This document shows, piece after piece, positions 24,287 to 32,719 of a DNA stretch of 64,000 bases. Source of the stretch: Burkholderiaceae bacterium 16 (GTDB lineage Bacteria > Pseudomonadota > Gammaproteobacteria > Burkholderiales > Burkholderiaceae); the NCBI GenBank assembly GCA_000955785.1, contig JYOD01000064.1, positions 1 to 64,000 of the forward strand, given 5' to 3'. The notes below the pieces were generated by a model that had not been told where the DNA came from, ran no database searches, and saw only the letters and a list, made by a program, of their open reading frames with translations. How positions within the stretch are numbered: position 1 is the first letter of the stretch; each line of letters opens with the position of its first letter. The position numbers and the translations under genes are program-made.

Positions 24287-24412
24287 GCGAGCTCTGGCAG
24301 CCGCTGGATCGGGGCCAGTCGCCGCCGATCCGGCTTTCTGCTGAATGTGCAGCTTAAAACCCTTCTGATCCGACACCCCTCGCCGGCCCTGGCTGCAATC
24401 CGTTGCGTCTGC

Positions 24413-24427
24413 ACTACAATGTAGTGT
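24413..24427 (+). promoter_or_regulatory. 15-bp perfect palindrome covering a -10 element upstream of dnaG
   Basis: CACTACA-A-TGTAGTG is a perfect inverted repeat. Inside it TACAAT (24416-24421) looks like a -10 hexamer, so a dimeric protein bound here would block transcription of dnaG-rpoD. No matching regulator is identifiable; a -35 is not evident. Confidence 0.45.
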
Positions 24428-24519
24428 TATGGGGCCGGAAAGCGCAGTGCCGGTCACGCATTCACAATATTGCCGCCGCCCGCTGCCACGGGCGGCTCGG
24501 CCAGAGGACGACAAGCCGG

Positions 24520-26334
24520 GTGATTCCGCAATCCTTCATTCAGGACCTGCTCAACCGTGTCGACATAGTCGATGTGGTGGGCAAGTACGTGCAGTTGAAG
24601 AAGGGCGGCGCCAACTTCATGGGCCTTTGCCCCTTCCACAACGAGAAGTCGCCGTCCTTTACCGTCTCGCCGACCAAGCAGTTCTATCACTGCTTCGGGT
24701 GCGGCGCGCACGGCTCGGCCATCGGCTTCCTGATGGAGTACTCCGGGCAGTCCTACCCCGACGCAGTGCGCGAACTGGCGCAATCGGTCGGCCTGTCCGT
24801 GCCCGAGGACCGCGACCGGCTGCCCCCGGCACAGCGCGCCGAACAGCAGGCGCGCTCGCTCGCGCTCACCGATGCCATGACGCGCGCCACCGAGTTCTAC
24901 CGGCGGCAACTGCGCAGCGCGCCCCAGGCGATCCAGTACCTCAAGGGCCGCGGCCTGACCGGCGAGATCGCGGCGCAATTCGGGCTGGGCTATGCGCCTG
25001 ACGACTGGCAGGGGCTGGAATCGGTGTTCGGCAGCTATCGCGACGACGCCATCGTCGGCCCGCTGGTGGAAGCCGGCCTGATGATCGAAAGCGCCGAGAA
25101 GCGCGATGCCGACGGCAAGCCGCGGCGCTACGACCGCTTCCGCGACCGCATCATGTTCCCCATTCGCAACGCCAAGGGCCAGGTGATCGGCTTCGGCGGC
25201 CGGGTGATGGGGCAGGGTGAACCGAAGTACCTGAACTCGCCGGAAACTCCGCTGTTCAGCAAGGGTACCGAGCTATATGGCTTATTCGAGGCACGCCATG
25301 CGATCCGGGAAACCGGCTACGTTCTGGTGGTCGAAGGCTATATGGACGTGGTGGCACTGGCCCAGCTGGGCTTTGCCAACGCCGTGGCCACGCTGGGCAC
25401 GGCCTGCACCGCCGTGCACGTGCAAAAGCTGTTGCGGCAGACCGACGCCGTGGTGTTCTCGTTCGACGGCGACGCCGCCGGGCGGCGCGCGGCGCGCCGG
25501 GCGCTGGAGGCGTGCCTGCCCTATGTGGCGGATAACAAGACCATCCGCTTCCTGTTCCTGCCCGCCGAGCACGATCCGGACAGCTATGTGCGGGAGCAGG
25601 GTACCGATGCCTTCGCCGCCCAGGTGCGCGACGCCATGCCGCTGTCGCGCTTCCTGTTGCAGGTGGTGACGGAAGGGCAGGAACTGCGCCAGCCGGAAGG
25701 CCGCGCCCGCGCCCAGTACGAGGCCAAACCGTTGCTGCAGGCCATGCCCGGCGGCGGCCTGCGCCTACAGATCGTGCGCGAACTGGCCGACGCCACCGGC
25801 ACCACGCCTGCCGAGATCGAGGCGGTCTGCGGGCTGGCCAGCGACCCGGTGCGGGTCGGCCGCTTTGCCCAGCCGCGGCCGCGCACCAAGCGTCAGGCGC
25901 CCACGGGGCTGGAGCAGCGCGTGCTGCAATTGCTGATGTGCTATCCGCAGCTCTCCAGCCGGCTCGACGCCGATAGCCGCGCGCTACTGCTGGAGGATGA
26001 GCAAGCCGATGCCGAGGTGCTGTCGCACCTGGTGTCCGCGTGCGACGAATTACAGGGTGAAGTGAACTTCGCGGCCTTTAGCGAGCATCTCGCGCAGTCG
26101 CCGTATGCCGAGGTCTACGCCAATGTGCGTGCGGCGGTACTGCGCGAAGAGATCGACGAGGAACCGGCGGAGCAGGAATTCGACGCGGCCATCGCCAAGC
26201 TGCTGGCGGGGCCGTTGCAGCGGGAACTCGCCAGCCTGCAGCAGTCGGTGGTGATGGGTACGGCGGACGAGGCTGGCAAGAGCCGGATGCGATGGCTGGT
26301 CAGCGAGATCAACCGCCGGCGCCAGTTGGGTTGA
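24520..26334 (+). CDS. dnaG: DNA primase
   Basis: The 604-residue protein starts at GTG 24520 (VIPQSFIQDLLNRVDIVDVV). The zinc-binding domain has Cys37, His40, Cys58 and Cys61 in LCPFHNEKSP and CFGCGAHG. The TOPRIM catalytic core has the acidic motif VVEGYMDVVAL and later FSFDGDAAGRRAARRAL. The C-terminal helical region, which contacts DnaB, ends SRMRWLVSEINRRRQLG. It lays RNA primers for replication. AGAGGAC lies about 10 bases before GTG. The upstream reading from 24403 is not conserved. Confidence 0.95.
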   Translation: MIPQSFIQDLLNRVDIVDVVGKYVQLKKGGANFMGLCPFHNEKSPSFTVSPTKQFYHCFGCGAHGSAIGFLMEYSGQSYPDAVRELAQSVGLSVPEDRDRLPPAQRAEQQARSLALTDAMTRATEFYRRQLRSAPQAIQYLKGRGLTGEIAAQFGLGYAPDDWQGLESVFGSYRDDAIVGPLVEAGLMIESAEKRDADGKPRRYDRFRDRIMFPIRNAKGQVIGFGGRVMGQGEPKYLNSPETPLFSKGTELYGLFEARHAIRETGYVLVVEGYMDVVALAQLGFANAVATLGTACTAVHVQKLLRQTDAVVFSFDGDAAGRRAARRALEACLPYVADNKTIRFLFLPAEHDPDSYVREQGTDAFAAQVRDAMPLSRFLLQVVTEGQELRQPEGRARAQYEAKPLLQAMPGGGLRLQIVRELADATGTTPAEIEAVCGLASDPVRVGRFAQPRPRTKRQAPTGLEQRVLQLLMCYPQLSSRLDADSRALLLEDEQADAEVLSHLVSACDELQGEVNFAAFSEHLAQSPYAEVYANVRAAVLREEIDEEPAEQEFDAAIAKLLAGPLQRELASLQQSVVMGTADEAGKSRMRWLVSEINRRRQLG

Positions 26335-26463
26335 CCGTCCGGTAGGTCGGTCAAGGCTTGTGGTGACAAATAGGTGAAGGTTTAGCTTGACCTTGTTGAG
26401 CTTAAGCCTTGATTTATCAGGTGAAATCCTCACCTGTTGGGAAGCCGGCTAATTGCGACGTGC

Positions 26464-26469
26464 TACAAT
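26464..26469 (+). promoter_or_regulatory. extended -10 element upstream of rpoD
   Basis: TGC precedes TACAAT at 26464-26469, an extended -10 arrangement; there is no good -35. Transcription would begin near 26475, only a few bases before the first in-frame ATG (26481). This makes the second ATG (26526) the better start unless the message is leaderless. Confidence 0.5.
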
Positions 26470-26525
26470 AGCCGGTTTGGATGGCGAAATCTTTCTCTCC
26501 CGTTCTGGTGAAAGTGAGCGTGCCA

Positions 26526-29075
26526 ATGGCAAAGGCCAAAGCAACCGAAAAGGTTCCCACTAATGCTCCCCAATCAGGGAGCGGCAAGGCGTCCGCGAAG
26601 ACATCGGCGGCTGCGAAGACAGCCGCGTCAGTCAAGACGCCAGCCCAGCCTGTGCCAGCTAAGACTGCTCGAAGCGCCAAGGCGCCCGCAGCGTCCACCA
26701 CCACCGGGACTCGCATATCCGAGAACTTGAGGCCCTCGACTTCGGCACGCGAGAGCGGCGATAGCGCCAATACAAGCGGCAAGAACGCCGCGTCTGTACC
26801 TGTGAAAGGCAAGAGTATTACCGTGGCGAAACAGCAGAATACCGAAGTCGAGAGCAAGCGAACGGCAGCGGCCAGCGCCAAGACGGGAGACGCCAAGTCA
26901 GGCGTGCCCGCGTCCGAGGACACGCCGGTTGCCACAACTTCCGCCCCCGTTGCATCCGAGCGTCCCGCCGCTCCGGCAGTCAAGCCGGAGCCGAAGAAGC
27001 GTGGCCGCAAGCCCAAGGCCGGATCGCAGCACGACGACAGCACTACAGACGACGTGACTGAAGAGCTTTACGAAGACGAGATCCCTGCCGCAGCGCCCGC
27101 GGCCGCCCCCAAGTCCGAAAAGCAGAAGGCTCGCGACCGCAAGGCCAAGGAAAAGGCCCTGCTCAAGGAGTTCGCCTCGACCCAGCAGGGCACCGAGGAA
27201 GAACTGGAGGTGCGCCGCCAGAAGCTCAAGGCGCTGATCAAGCTGGGCAAGTCGCGCGGTTACCTGACTTACGCGGAGATCAACGATCACCTGCCGGACG
27301 ACATGGTCGATTCGGAAACGATCGACACCCTGGTCGCCACGCTGAACGACATCGGCATCGCCGTCTACGAGCAGGCGCCGGACGCGGAAACGCTGCTGCT
27401 CAACGACAATGCCCCGTCCGCCACCAGCGAGGAAGAAGCCGAGGAAGAAGCTGAGGCCGCGCTTTCCACGGTGGACTCCGAGTTCGGCCGCACCACCGAT
27501 CCCGTGCGCATGTACATGCGCGAGATGGGCACGGTGGAACTGCTCACGCGCGAAGGCGAAATCGAAATCGCCAAGCGCATCGAAGCCGGCCTGAAAGACA
27601 TGGTGATGGCGATCTCGGCGTGCCCGGTCACGATCTCCGAGATCCTGGCCCTGGCCGAACGCGTTGCCAGCGACGAGATCAAGATCGACGAGTTCGTCGA
27701 TGGCCTGATCGACCCCAACGCCGAGGATGTTCCCGTGGCGCCGCCGGCGCCTGTTGCCGCGCCAGTGGCCGAGGAAGACGACGAGGAGTCGGACGATGAA
27801 GAGTCCGACGAAGACGAGGACGACGATGCCGGTGGCCTGGCTGCCTCCGCGCGCCAGCTTGAAGAACTGAAGCAGGGCGCTCTGGAAAAATTCCGCGTCA
27901 TCGCCGAGCAGTTCGACAAGATGCGCCGCTCGTTCGAGAAGGAGGGCTACAAGTCCAAGGCCTACGTCAAGGCCCAGGAAGCCATCCAGAACGAACTGAT
28001 GACCATCCGCTTCACCGCGCGCAACGTCGAACGCCTGTGCGACACGCTGCGCGGCCAGGTGGACGAAGTGCGCAAGCTTGAACGCTCCATCCTGAAGATC
28101 GTGGTGGACAAGTGCGGCATGCCGCGCGCGGACTTCGTCGCCCGCTTCCCGGGTAACGAAACCAACCTCGAGTGGATCGACACGATCATCGCCGACAGCA
28201 AGCCGTACAGCGTCACCGTCGAGCGTAATGTGCCGGCCGTGCGTGAACTGCAGCAAAAGCTGATTGACCTGCAGTTGCGCGTGGTGCTGCCGCTGAAGGA
28301 GCTCAAGGACGTCAACCGCAAGATGAGCGAGGGCGAGAAGCGCGCCCGCGAAGCCAAGCGCGAGATGACCGAGGCCAACCTGCGCCTGGTGATCTCGATC
28401 GCCAAGAAATACACCAACCGCGGCCTGCAGTTCCTCGATCTGATCCAGGAAGGCAACATCGGGCTGATGAAGGCGGTGGACAAGTTCGAATACCGCCGCG
28501 GCTACAAGTTCTCGACCTACGCCACGTGGTGGATCCGCCAGGCCATCACCCGTTCGATCGCCGATCAGGCACGCACCATCCGTATCCCGGTGCACATGAT
28601 CGAAACGATCAACAAGATGAACCGCATCTCGCGCCAGATCCTGCAGGAAACCGGCAACGAGCCGGATCCGGCAACGCTGGCCGAAAAGATGGAGATGCCG
28701 GAAGACAAGATCCGCAAGATCATGAAGATCGCGAAGGAACCGATCTCCATGGAAACGCCGATCGGCGACGACGACGACTCCCATCTGGGCGACTTCATCG
28801 AAGACACCAACACGCTGGCCCCGGCCGAGGCAGCGCTGCACGGCTCCATGCGCGACGTCGTCAAGGACGTGCTGGACTCGCTCACGCCGCGCGAAGCCAA
28901 GGTGCTGCGCATGCGTTTCGGCATCGAAATGAGCACCGATCACACGCTGGAAGAAGTCGGCAAGCAGTTCGACGTCACCCGCGAACGGATTCGCCAGATA
29001 GAAGCGAAGGCACTGCGAAAGCTGCGCCATCCGAGCCGCTCTGATAAGCTTAAGAGTTTCCTCGAAGGTAGTTGA
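26526..29075 (+). CDS. rpoD: RNA polymerase primary sigma factor, sigma-70
   Basis: From this ATG the protein has 849 residues; from the alternative ATG at 26481 it has 864. The first 200 residues are a low-complexity Lys/Ala/Ser/Pro-rich extension typical of Burkholderiaceae sigma-70. Region 1.1 follows (KLKALIKLGKSRGYLTYAEI), then the non-conserved region with an acidic stretch (VAEEDDEESDDEESDEDEDD). Region 2 has DLIQEGNIGLMKAVDKFEYR and YATWWIRQAITR, region 3 has MIETINKMNRISRQ, and region 4.2 has TLEEVGKQFDVTRERIRQIE. It recognises -10 and -35 elements of housekeeping promoters. It ends the rpsU-yqeY-dnaG-rpoD block; the tRNA gene follows 27 bp later. Confidence 0.94.
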   Translation: MAKAKATEKVPTNAPQSGSGKASAKTSAAAKTAASVKTPAQPVPAKTARSAKAPAASTTTGTRISENLRPSTSARESGDSANTSGKNAASVPVKGKSITVAKQQNTEVESKRTAAASAKTGDAKSGVPASEDTPVATTSAPVASERPAAPAVKPEPKKRGRKPKAGSQHDDSTTDDVTEELYEDEIPAAAPAAAPKSEKQKARDRKAKEKALLKEFASTQQGTEEELEVRRQKLKALIKLGKSRGYLTYAEINDHLPDDMVDSETIDTLVATLNDIGIAVYEQAPDAETLLLNDNAPSATSEEEAEEEAEAALSTVDSEFGRTTDPVRMYMREMGTVELLTREGEIEIAKRIEAGLKDMVMAISACPVTISEILALAERVASDEIKIDEFVDGLIDPNAEDVPVAPPAPVAAPVAEEDDEESDDEESDEDEDDDAGGLAASARQLEELKQGALEKFRVIAEQFDKMRRSFEKEGYKSKAYVKAQEAIQNELMTIRFTARNVERLCDTLRGQVDEVRKLERSILKIVVDKCGMPRADFVARFPGNETNLEWIDTIIADSKPYSVTVERNVPAVRELQQKLIDLQLRVVLPLKELKDVNRKMSEGEKRAREAKREMTEANLRLVISIAKKYTNRGLQFLDLIQEGNIGLMKAVDKFEYRRGYKFSTYATWWIRQAITRSIADQARTIRIPVHMIETINKMNRISRQILQETGNEPDPATLAEKMEMPEDKIRKIMKIAKEPISMETPIGDDDDSHLGDFIEDTNTLAPAEAALHGSMRDVVKDVLDSLTPREAKVLRMRFGIEMSTDHTLEEVGKQFDVTRERIRQIEAKALRKLRHPSRSDKLKSFLEGS

Positions 29076-29102
29076 TCGGTATCATGCCGGTCTGACTTTC
29101 CT

Positions 29103-29181
<79 letters not shown>

Positions 29182-29190
29182 TTATTGAGA

Positions 29191-29220
29191 AAAGCCCCGC
29201 AGGTTTCTGCGGGGCTTTTT
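29191..29220 (+). terminator. strong terminator after the tRNA
   Basis: AAAGCCCCGCAG and CTGCGGGGCTTT form a perfect 12-bp stem around GTTT, followed by T residues, 9 bp after the tRNA. Confidence 0.85.
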
Positions 29221-29273
29221 CTTTTCTGCGATGGCATCGGCATGTGCTCCGCGGAGCCTTGCCATGCGAGCAT

Positions 29274-29741
29274 TCAAAGCTTCTGCACGGCAGCCAGGTC
29301 GAATATCTTCACCCAGCGCAACGCCTCCTTCCGATTTGCCATCGGAATATTCCAGCCGCCTTGCGCATTGTGTTCGAGACGCAATGCAAGCTTCCATTTG
29401 CCGCCGTTCTCCAGCGCACTGGCGCCCGCGATATCCGCAAAAATAAACTTCGTCTGCTGGCCGTCGACGTCCAGTGCGCCTCGTTTGCGCTCAGGGTCCA
29501 CACGGACCTTTCCCCACGACCCCTCCAGCGACAGGATGCGTTCCCCTTTGACCTTCACGCCGTGGATCGCGCGATAGCGGCGCACCAGGCTTGCGACGAA
29601 TGCAGCAAGCAGTGCCGCGCAGAACACGACGGCAGCGGTACCGGCAATCCAGCCAAAGGCCGCGGCTACCGTTGCATAGAGACGGACCGCACCGTAGATG
29701 AGAGCACCGATCAATGCCAGGCCGGCGATGATGAATGGCAC
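29274..29741 (-). CDS. hypothetical two-TM membrane protein
   Basis: The 155-residue protein has two adjacent N-terminal membrane helices (IIAGLALIGALIYGAVRLY and AGTAAVVFCAALLAAFVAS), then a basic linker and a soluble C-terminal domain of about 95 residues with alternating strands (GERILSLEGSWGKVRVDPER onward). The GTG start at 29741 is preceded by AAAGGAAAAGAC, a good Shine-Dalgarno. I do not recognise the family. The soluble domain loosely resembles PH-like beta folds, but this is speculative. It lies downstream of a frameshifted small membrane gene on the same strand, with 42 bp between them. Confidence 0.7.
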   Translation of the reverse strand: MPFIIAGLALIGALIYGAVRLYATVAAAFGWIAGTAAVVFCAALLAAFVASLVRRYRAIHGVKVKGERILSLEGSWGKVRVDPERKRGALDVDGQQTKFIFADIAGASALENGGKWKLALRLEHNAQGGWNIPMANRKEALRWVKIFDLAAVQKL

Positions 29742-29783
29742 GTCTTTTCCTTTAAAGAAATGGAAATGAATTAACCGGCCAGC

Positions 29784-30052
29784 CTATGGCGCCGGATTAG
29801 ATGGCCGCTGCGGCGTGACCGATGTACCGAAGGTGTTGCCCATGCGGTGGCTTGTCGCCGAATAGTTGAACAGCCCCAGCGCATTGGAGGGACGTTCCAC
29901 GATGGCTTCGGACGCCAGCTTCCGGTCAGAGGGCGGCTGGCCCGGGCCGGGCTTGGGAGTCAGCTTTTTGCGAGCAGGGAACCGGCCATCCCAAGGCTAC
30001 CCACGGTAATTGCCGTAACTGCCAGCCACTTGCCCATTTCGTGCTCCGTCAT
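29784..30052 (-). pseudogene. small membrane protein gene with a -1 frameshift
   Basis: The ATG at 30052 starts MTEHEMGKWLAVTAITVGSL with a single membrane helix that ends in a TGA after 30 codons, just after an A5 run (about 29964-29968). Adding one A to that run keeps the frame open for about 60 more codons, ending at a TAG at 29784. The extension is Pro-rich, then GLFNYSATSHRMGNTFGTSV, and looks like a real exported tail. The simplest reading is a one-base deletion in a small single-helix membrane protein gene. A sequencing error or programmed slippage cannot be excluded. The family is unknown. Confidence 0.5.
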
Positions 30053-30251
30053 CGTTGCTCGCCAAAAACGGCATTGGCGATATGCCTGAAGTGTAGCGCC
30101 GCCTTTCAGAGCGCGCGGCACGTAATTTCCTATCCGCGAACACCCGCCTTTAAAGCGCATCGCCAACGACCGCCTGCGCGCATGAAGCTTTCGTGACAAA
30201 CGACTGTCGCCGCGCGGGCCGTTCGTCTAACCATTCGTACGCGGCGCTGAA

Positions 30252-30291
30252 ATGATGACCGCTCATCATGGCCTCGCGGATGCGATCGCAT
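30252..30291. repeat. two adjacent inverted repeats upstream of the fhaC remnant
   Basis: ATGATGA-CCGC-TCATCAT (30252-30269) is followed by the perfect 12-bp palindrome ATGCGATCGCAT (30280-30291). They lie 70-110 bp before the secretion-protein remnant and could be old operator or stem-loop elements. The 312 bases from 30053 to 30364 otherwise hold nothing I can identify. Confidence 0.4.
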
Positions 30292-30364
30292 GCGACTTGC
30301 CTCTGGTGGGGGCGCCGGCGCAAGGGAACGACGGCAATTGTTTCGCAAGGAATTGAGTAAACAC

Positions 30365-31555
30365 ATGCAAGACAAGAACAAGAAAGAGGCGTCCGGGCGC
30401 TGGAGGGCGGTGTGTCTCGCGATACTGGGACTAGGGGCGCAGGGAACAGCCCATGGCGCAGGCTACGGCCGATGCAGCGGCGGAGGCGCCGGCACCTGCC
30501 GTACAGCCCGAAGCGGAACGCCGCGTCGACATCAATGAGTACATCGTGCGTGGGAACACGGTGCTGGACGCACGCTCGATCGAGCGCGCGGTGACGCCTT
30601 ACCTCGGCCCCAAACGCACCATGAAGGATATCGAGGGCGCGCGCGATGCCTTGCTCGCGGCTTACCAGGCCAAGGGTTTCCAGTCGGTGTACGTGGACCC
30701 GCCCGAGCAGCAGGCTGTTGGCGGCGTGGTCTTCCTGCAGGTGAGCGAGACCAAGGTGGGGCGCGTGCGCGTGGTTGGTGCGCAATACAACTCGCCGGTG
30801 GAGGTGCGTGAGCAGGTGCCCGCGCTGGTGGAGGGCGCGGTGCCGGATTTCAACCAGGCGCAGACGGAGCTGACCGCGCTGAACCGCGGCGCGAACCGGC
30901 AGGTGATGCCGCTGGTCCGGCAGGGCACGCTGCCCGGCACGATGGATGTGGATCTCAAGGTCGAGGACAGCAGCCCGTGGCGGGCGAGCATCGGCCTGAT
31001 CAACGACTACAGCGCGGACACGAAACAGCTGCGGGCCACGGCTTCGCTTGGCCACGACAATCTCTGGCAACTGGGCCACAGCGCGTCGGTCAGCTTCTTT
31101 GGCGCGCCGCAGGACCTGAACCAGACGCAGGTGTGGTCGGGCTCTTATGTGGCGCCGCTGCGCGGGACCAACTGGGGCGTCGAGGCTTCTGGCTACAAGT
31201 CGGACAGCAACGTCGCGACGGTGGGCGGCACGAACGTACTGGGCAAGGGCTATGCGGTCGGCGTGAAGGCGACCTACACCGTGCCGAACACCGGCGCGTG
31301 GTGGCACGCGTTCAGCGCGGGCGTGGACTTCAAGGACAACGAGGAGGTCACGCGCCTGGGCAGCAGCGGCGACACCGTGTCGCTCAAGTACGCGCCGATC
31401 ACCCTGGGCTATTCGGGCTTCGGGCAGACGGAACGCGGCAGTTTTGGCCTGAACCTGTCGCTGGTCGCGGGCACGCGCAGTTTCTTCGGCTACGGCAGCA
31501 CGGCGCAGCAATTCGACTACAAGGGGCGATCGGAGGCGATGCGGGCCGTACTCGG
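30365..31555 (+). pseudogene. FhaC/ShlB-type two-partner secretion transporter, frameshifted and truncated
   Basis: The ATG at 30365 starts a good signal peptide (SGRWRAVCLAILGLGAQGTA), but that frame soon becomes meaningless. The body is one base out of phase from about 30453 onward. It contains POTRA-like sequence (VDINEYIVRGNTVLDARSIE, then QVSETKVGRVRVVGA) and beta-barrel strands up to GSTAQQFDYK. A one-base insertion near 30450 would explain the shift. The barrel then stops around 31530, well short of the usual 550-600 residues, and non-homologous sequence follows. FhaC/ShlB proteins export a large TpsA exoprotein through the outer membrane; no such partner gene is nearby. It is unlikely to be functional. 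Confidence 0.8.
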
Positions 31556-31750
31556 GCGCTGCTGCGCCTGCATACCGGCAACTTCAGCTTCGAAGGCTTG
31601 AACGAGACCGGCACTGATCTGCGCTTCGTCGCGGCGGACGACAAGACGGTGCTTAACCACCAGATAGAACAGTTCGATCCGCTGCTGGACATCGCGCTGA
31701 TCTGGGTCGATATGCCGTCGGTATCGGCGGGCGGCCCGCAGCAGCTGTGG
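31556..31750 (+). pseudogene. DUF2341 domain fragment fused to the fhaC remnant
   Basis: In a third reading frame the sequence encodes RALLRLHTGNFSFEGLNETG, DLRFVAADDKTVL and ALIWVDMPSVSAGGPQQLW. This matches the DUF2341 domain, which normally continues to an MYYGN-like end and is often joined to an ExbB/TolQ channel. There is no start codon, upstream half or downstream channel. The fragment begins within about 25 bases of where FhaC similarity ends. This suggests that a deletion joined two genes, possibly from one secretion cluster, in which such genes can occur together. Confidence 0.7.
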
Positions 31751-31825
31751 CGGCATCGCTTCGTTCGCGCGTGCTGGTCTCCTGCATGCCTGGATAGGCT
31801 TTCGCCATGCGCCGTGGCACGGTGC

Positions 31826-32371
31826 CTAGCCAGCGGTTTTCCGCACCACCGGCCGGGTGAAGATCAGAGCCGTTTCCGTGCCTGCGGTGTCTGGGTCGTA
31901 CAGATCCCAGTCCAGCCCGCACAGCGAGAATCCCAGCGCACGGTAAAAGCCGATGGCGGGATAGTTCGTATTCTGCGTTTCCGCGCGCAGGCAGCGGGCT
32001 GGCGTAGCTTGCAGCAGGCGGTTGATTTCCCCGAGCAGCACGCGGCCGATGCCGGTGCCGCGGAATGACGGGGCGACGAAGATCGCGCTCAGCATGGCCG
32101 ACCGGTTCCATGGCTCGAGCCTGACAGTGGCAAAGCCGCAGATGACGCCGTTGGCGCTTTCGAAGACGAGCGCGTGATCCGCCCGCGCGCAATCCTGCTC
32201 GAAGCCCGACGCGTCATAGTGGTTGAATACGGGCTGCCCCAGGACTTGTTCCACCAGCCAGATGCCGAGCGGGCCGCTTCTTACCGCGTAGATGCGATCG
32301 GTCCGGTAGCTGGTGTCGAGATTCAGGATGCCGGCGCCGTCGCGCGCCCAGTCGATCGATCTGATAGTCAT
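31826..32371 (-). CDS. GNAT-family N-acetyltransferase
   Basis: The 181-residue protein has the acetyl-CoA pyrophosphate-binding loop RGTGIGRVLLGEI, preceded by the strand motif LSAIFVAPSFR, and the C-terminal GFYRALGFSLCG. It transfers acetyl from acetyl-CoA to an amine; the substrate is unknown. Start: ATG at 32371, without a strong Shine-Dalgarno. It is the first clearly intact gene after the decayed segment. Confidence 0.9.
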   Translation of the reverse strand: MTIRSIDWARDGAGILNLDTSYRTDRIYAVRSGPLGIWLVEQVLGQPVFNHYDASGFEQDCARADHALVFESANGVICGFATVRLEPWNRSAMLSAIFVAPSFRGTGIGRVLLGEINRLLQATPARCLRAETQNTNYPAIGFYRALGFSLCGLDWDLYDPDTAGTETALIFTRPVVRKTAG

Positions 32372-32441
32372 GCGGGTGATACGGTCAAACGCGATCCGCG
32401 CCGGCCCGGTGGGCCGGCGGCAGGCAATGGCCTTGCGGCGG

Positions 32442-32591
32442 TCAGCCCCGGCGGTGCGTGAGCCGGTCCCACCAGTACTGGAGGGGGTGGGTGTGCGTGG
32501 GGTAGAACACCGACTTGCGGAAGAAAACTGCCCTTACGGCAAACACATAGAGCAGCAGGACGGCTAAAGTCAGCACGATCGAGGCAATCAT
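32442..32591 (-). CDS. small single-pass membrane protein (49 aa)
   Basis: MIASIVLTLAVLLLYVFAVR forms one membrane helix. A short basic and aromatic tail with FFRKSVFYPTHTHPLQYWWD follows and ends RRG. A strong GAGGAG Shine-Dalgarno sits 7 bases before the ATG at 32591, which makes translation likely. I do not recognise the family. It is divergent from nothing and lies between the IclR and GNAT genes, both also on the minus strand. Confidence 0.65.
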   Translation of the reverse strand: MIASIVLTLAVLLLYVFAVRAVFFRKSVFYPTHTHPLQYWWDRLTHRRG

Positions 32592-32719
32592 GGCGCGCTC
32601 CTCTGGCAATGAACTGGCCCGCATTCCATTCTAGGCCGTGCGCGCCTGTCTCGCCTCGGGCTCGGGCAAAGCCTGGCCAATGTGGCTTACGCGCCAGTCC
32701 GGCGGCCCGCTGGTGGCAT

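Noticed and set aside
26898..29030. 710-codon minus-strand ORF over rpoD
   Set aside because: Antisense shadow; the plus strand encodes all sigma-70 regions.
29960..29975. Programmed -1 frameshift at the A5 run
   Set aside because: The heptamer A AAA AGC does not fit X XXY YYZ, and no downstream structure is obvious, so a simple deletion is more likely. I keep it only as a possibility.
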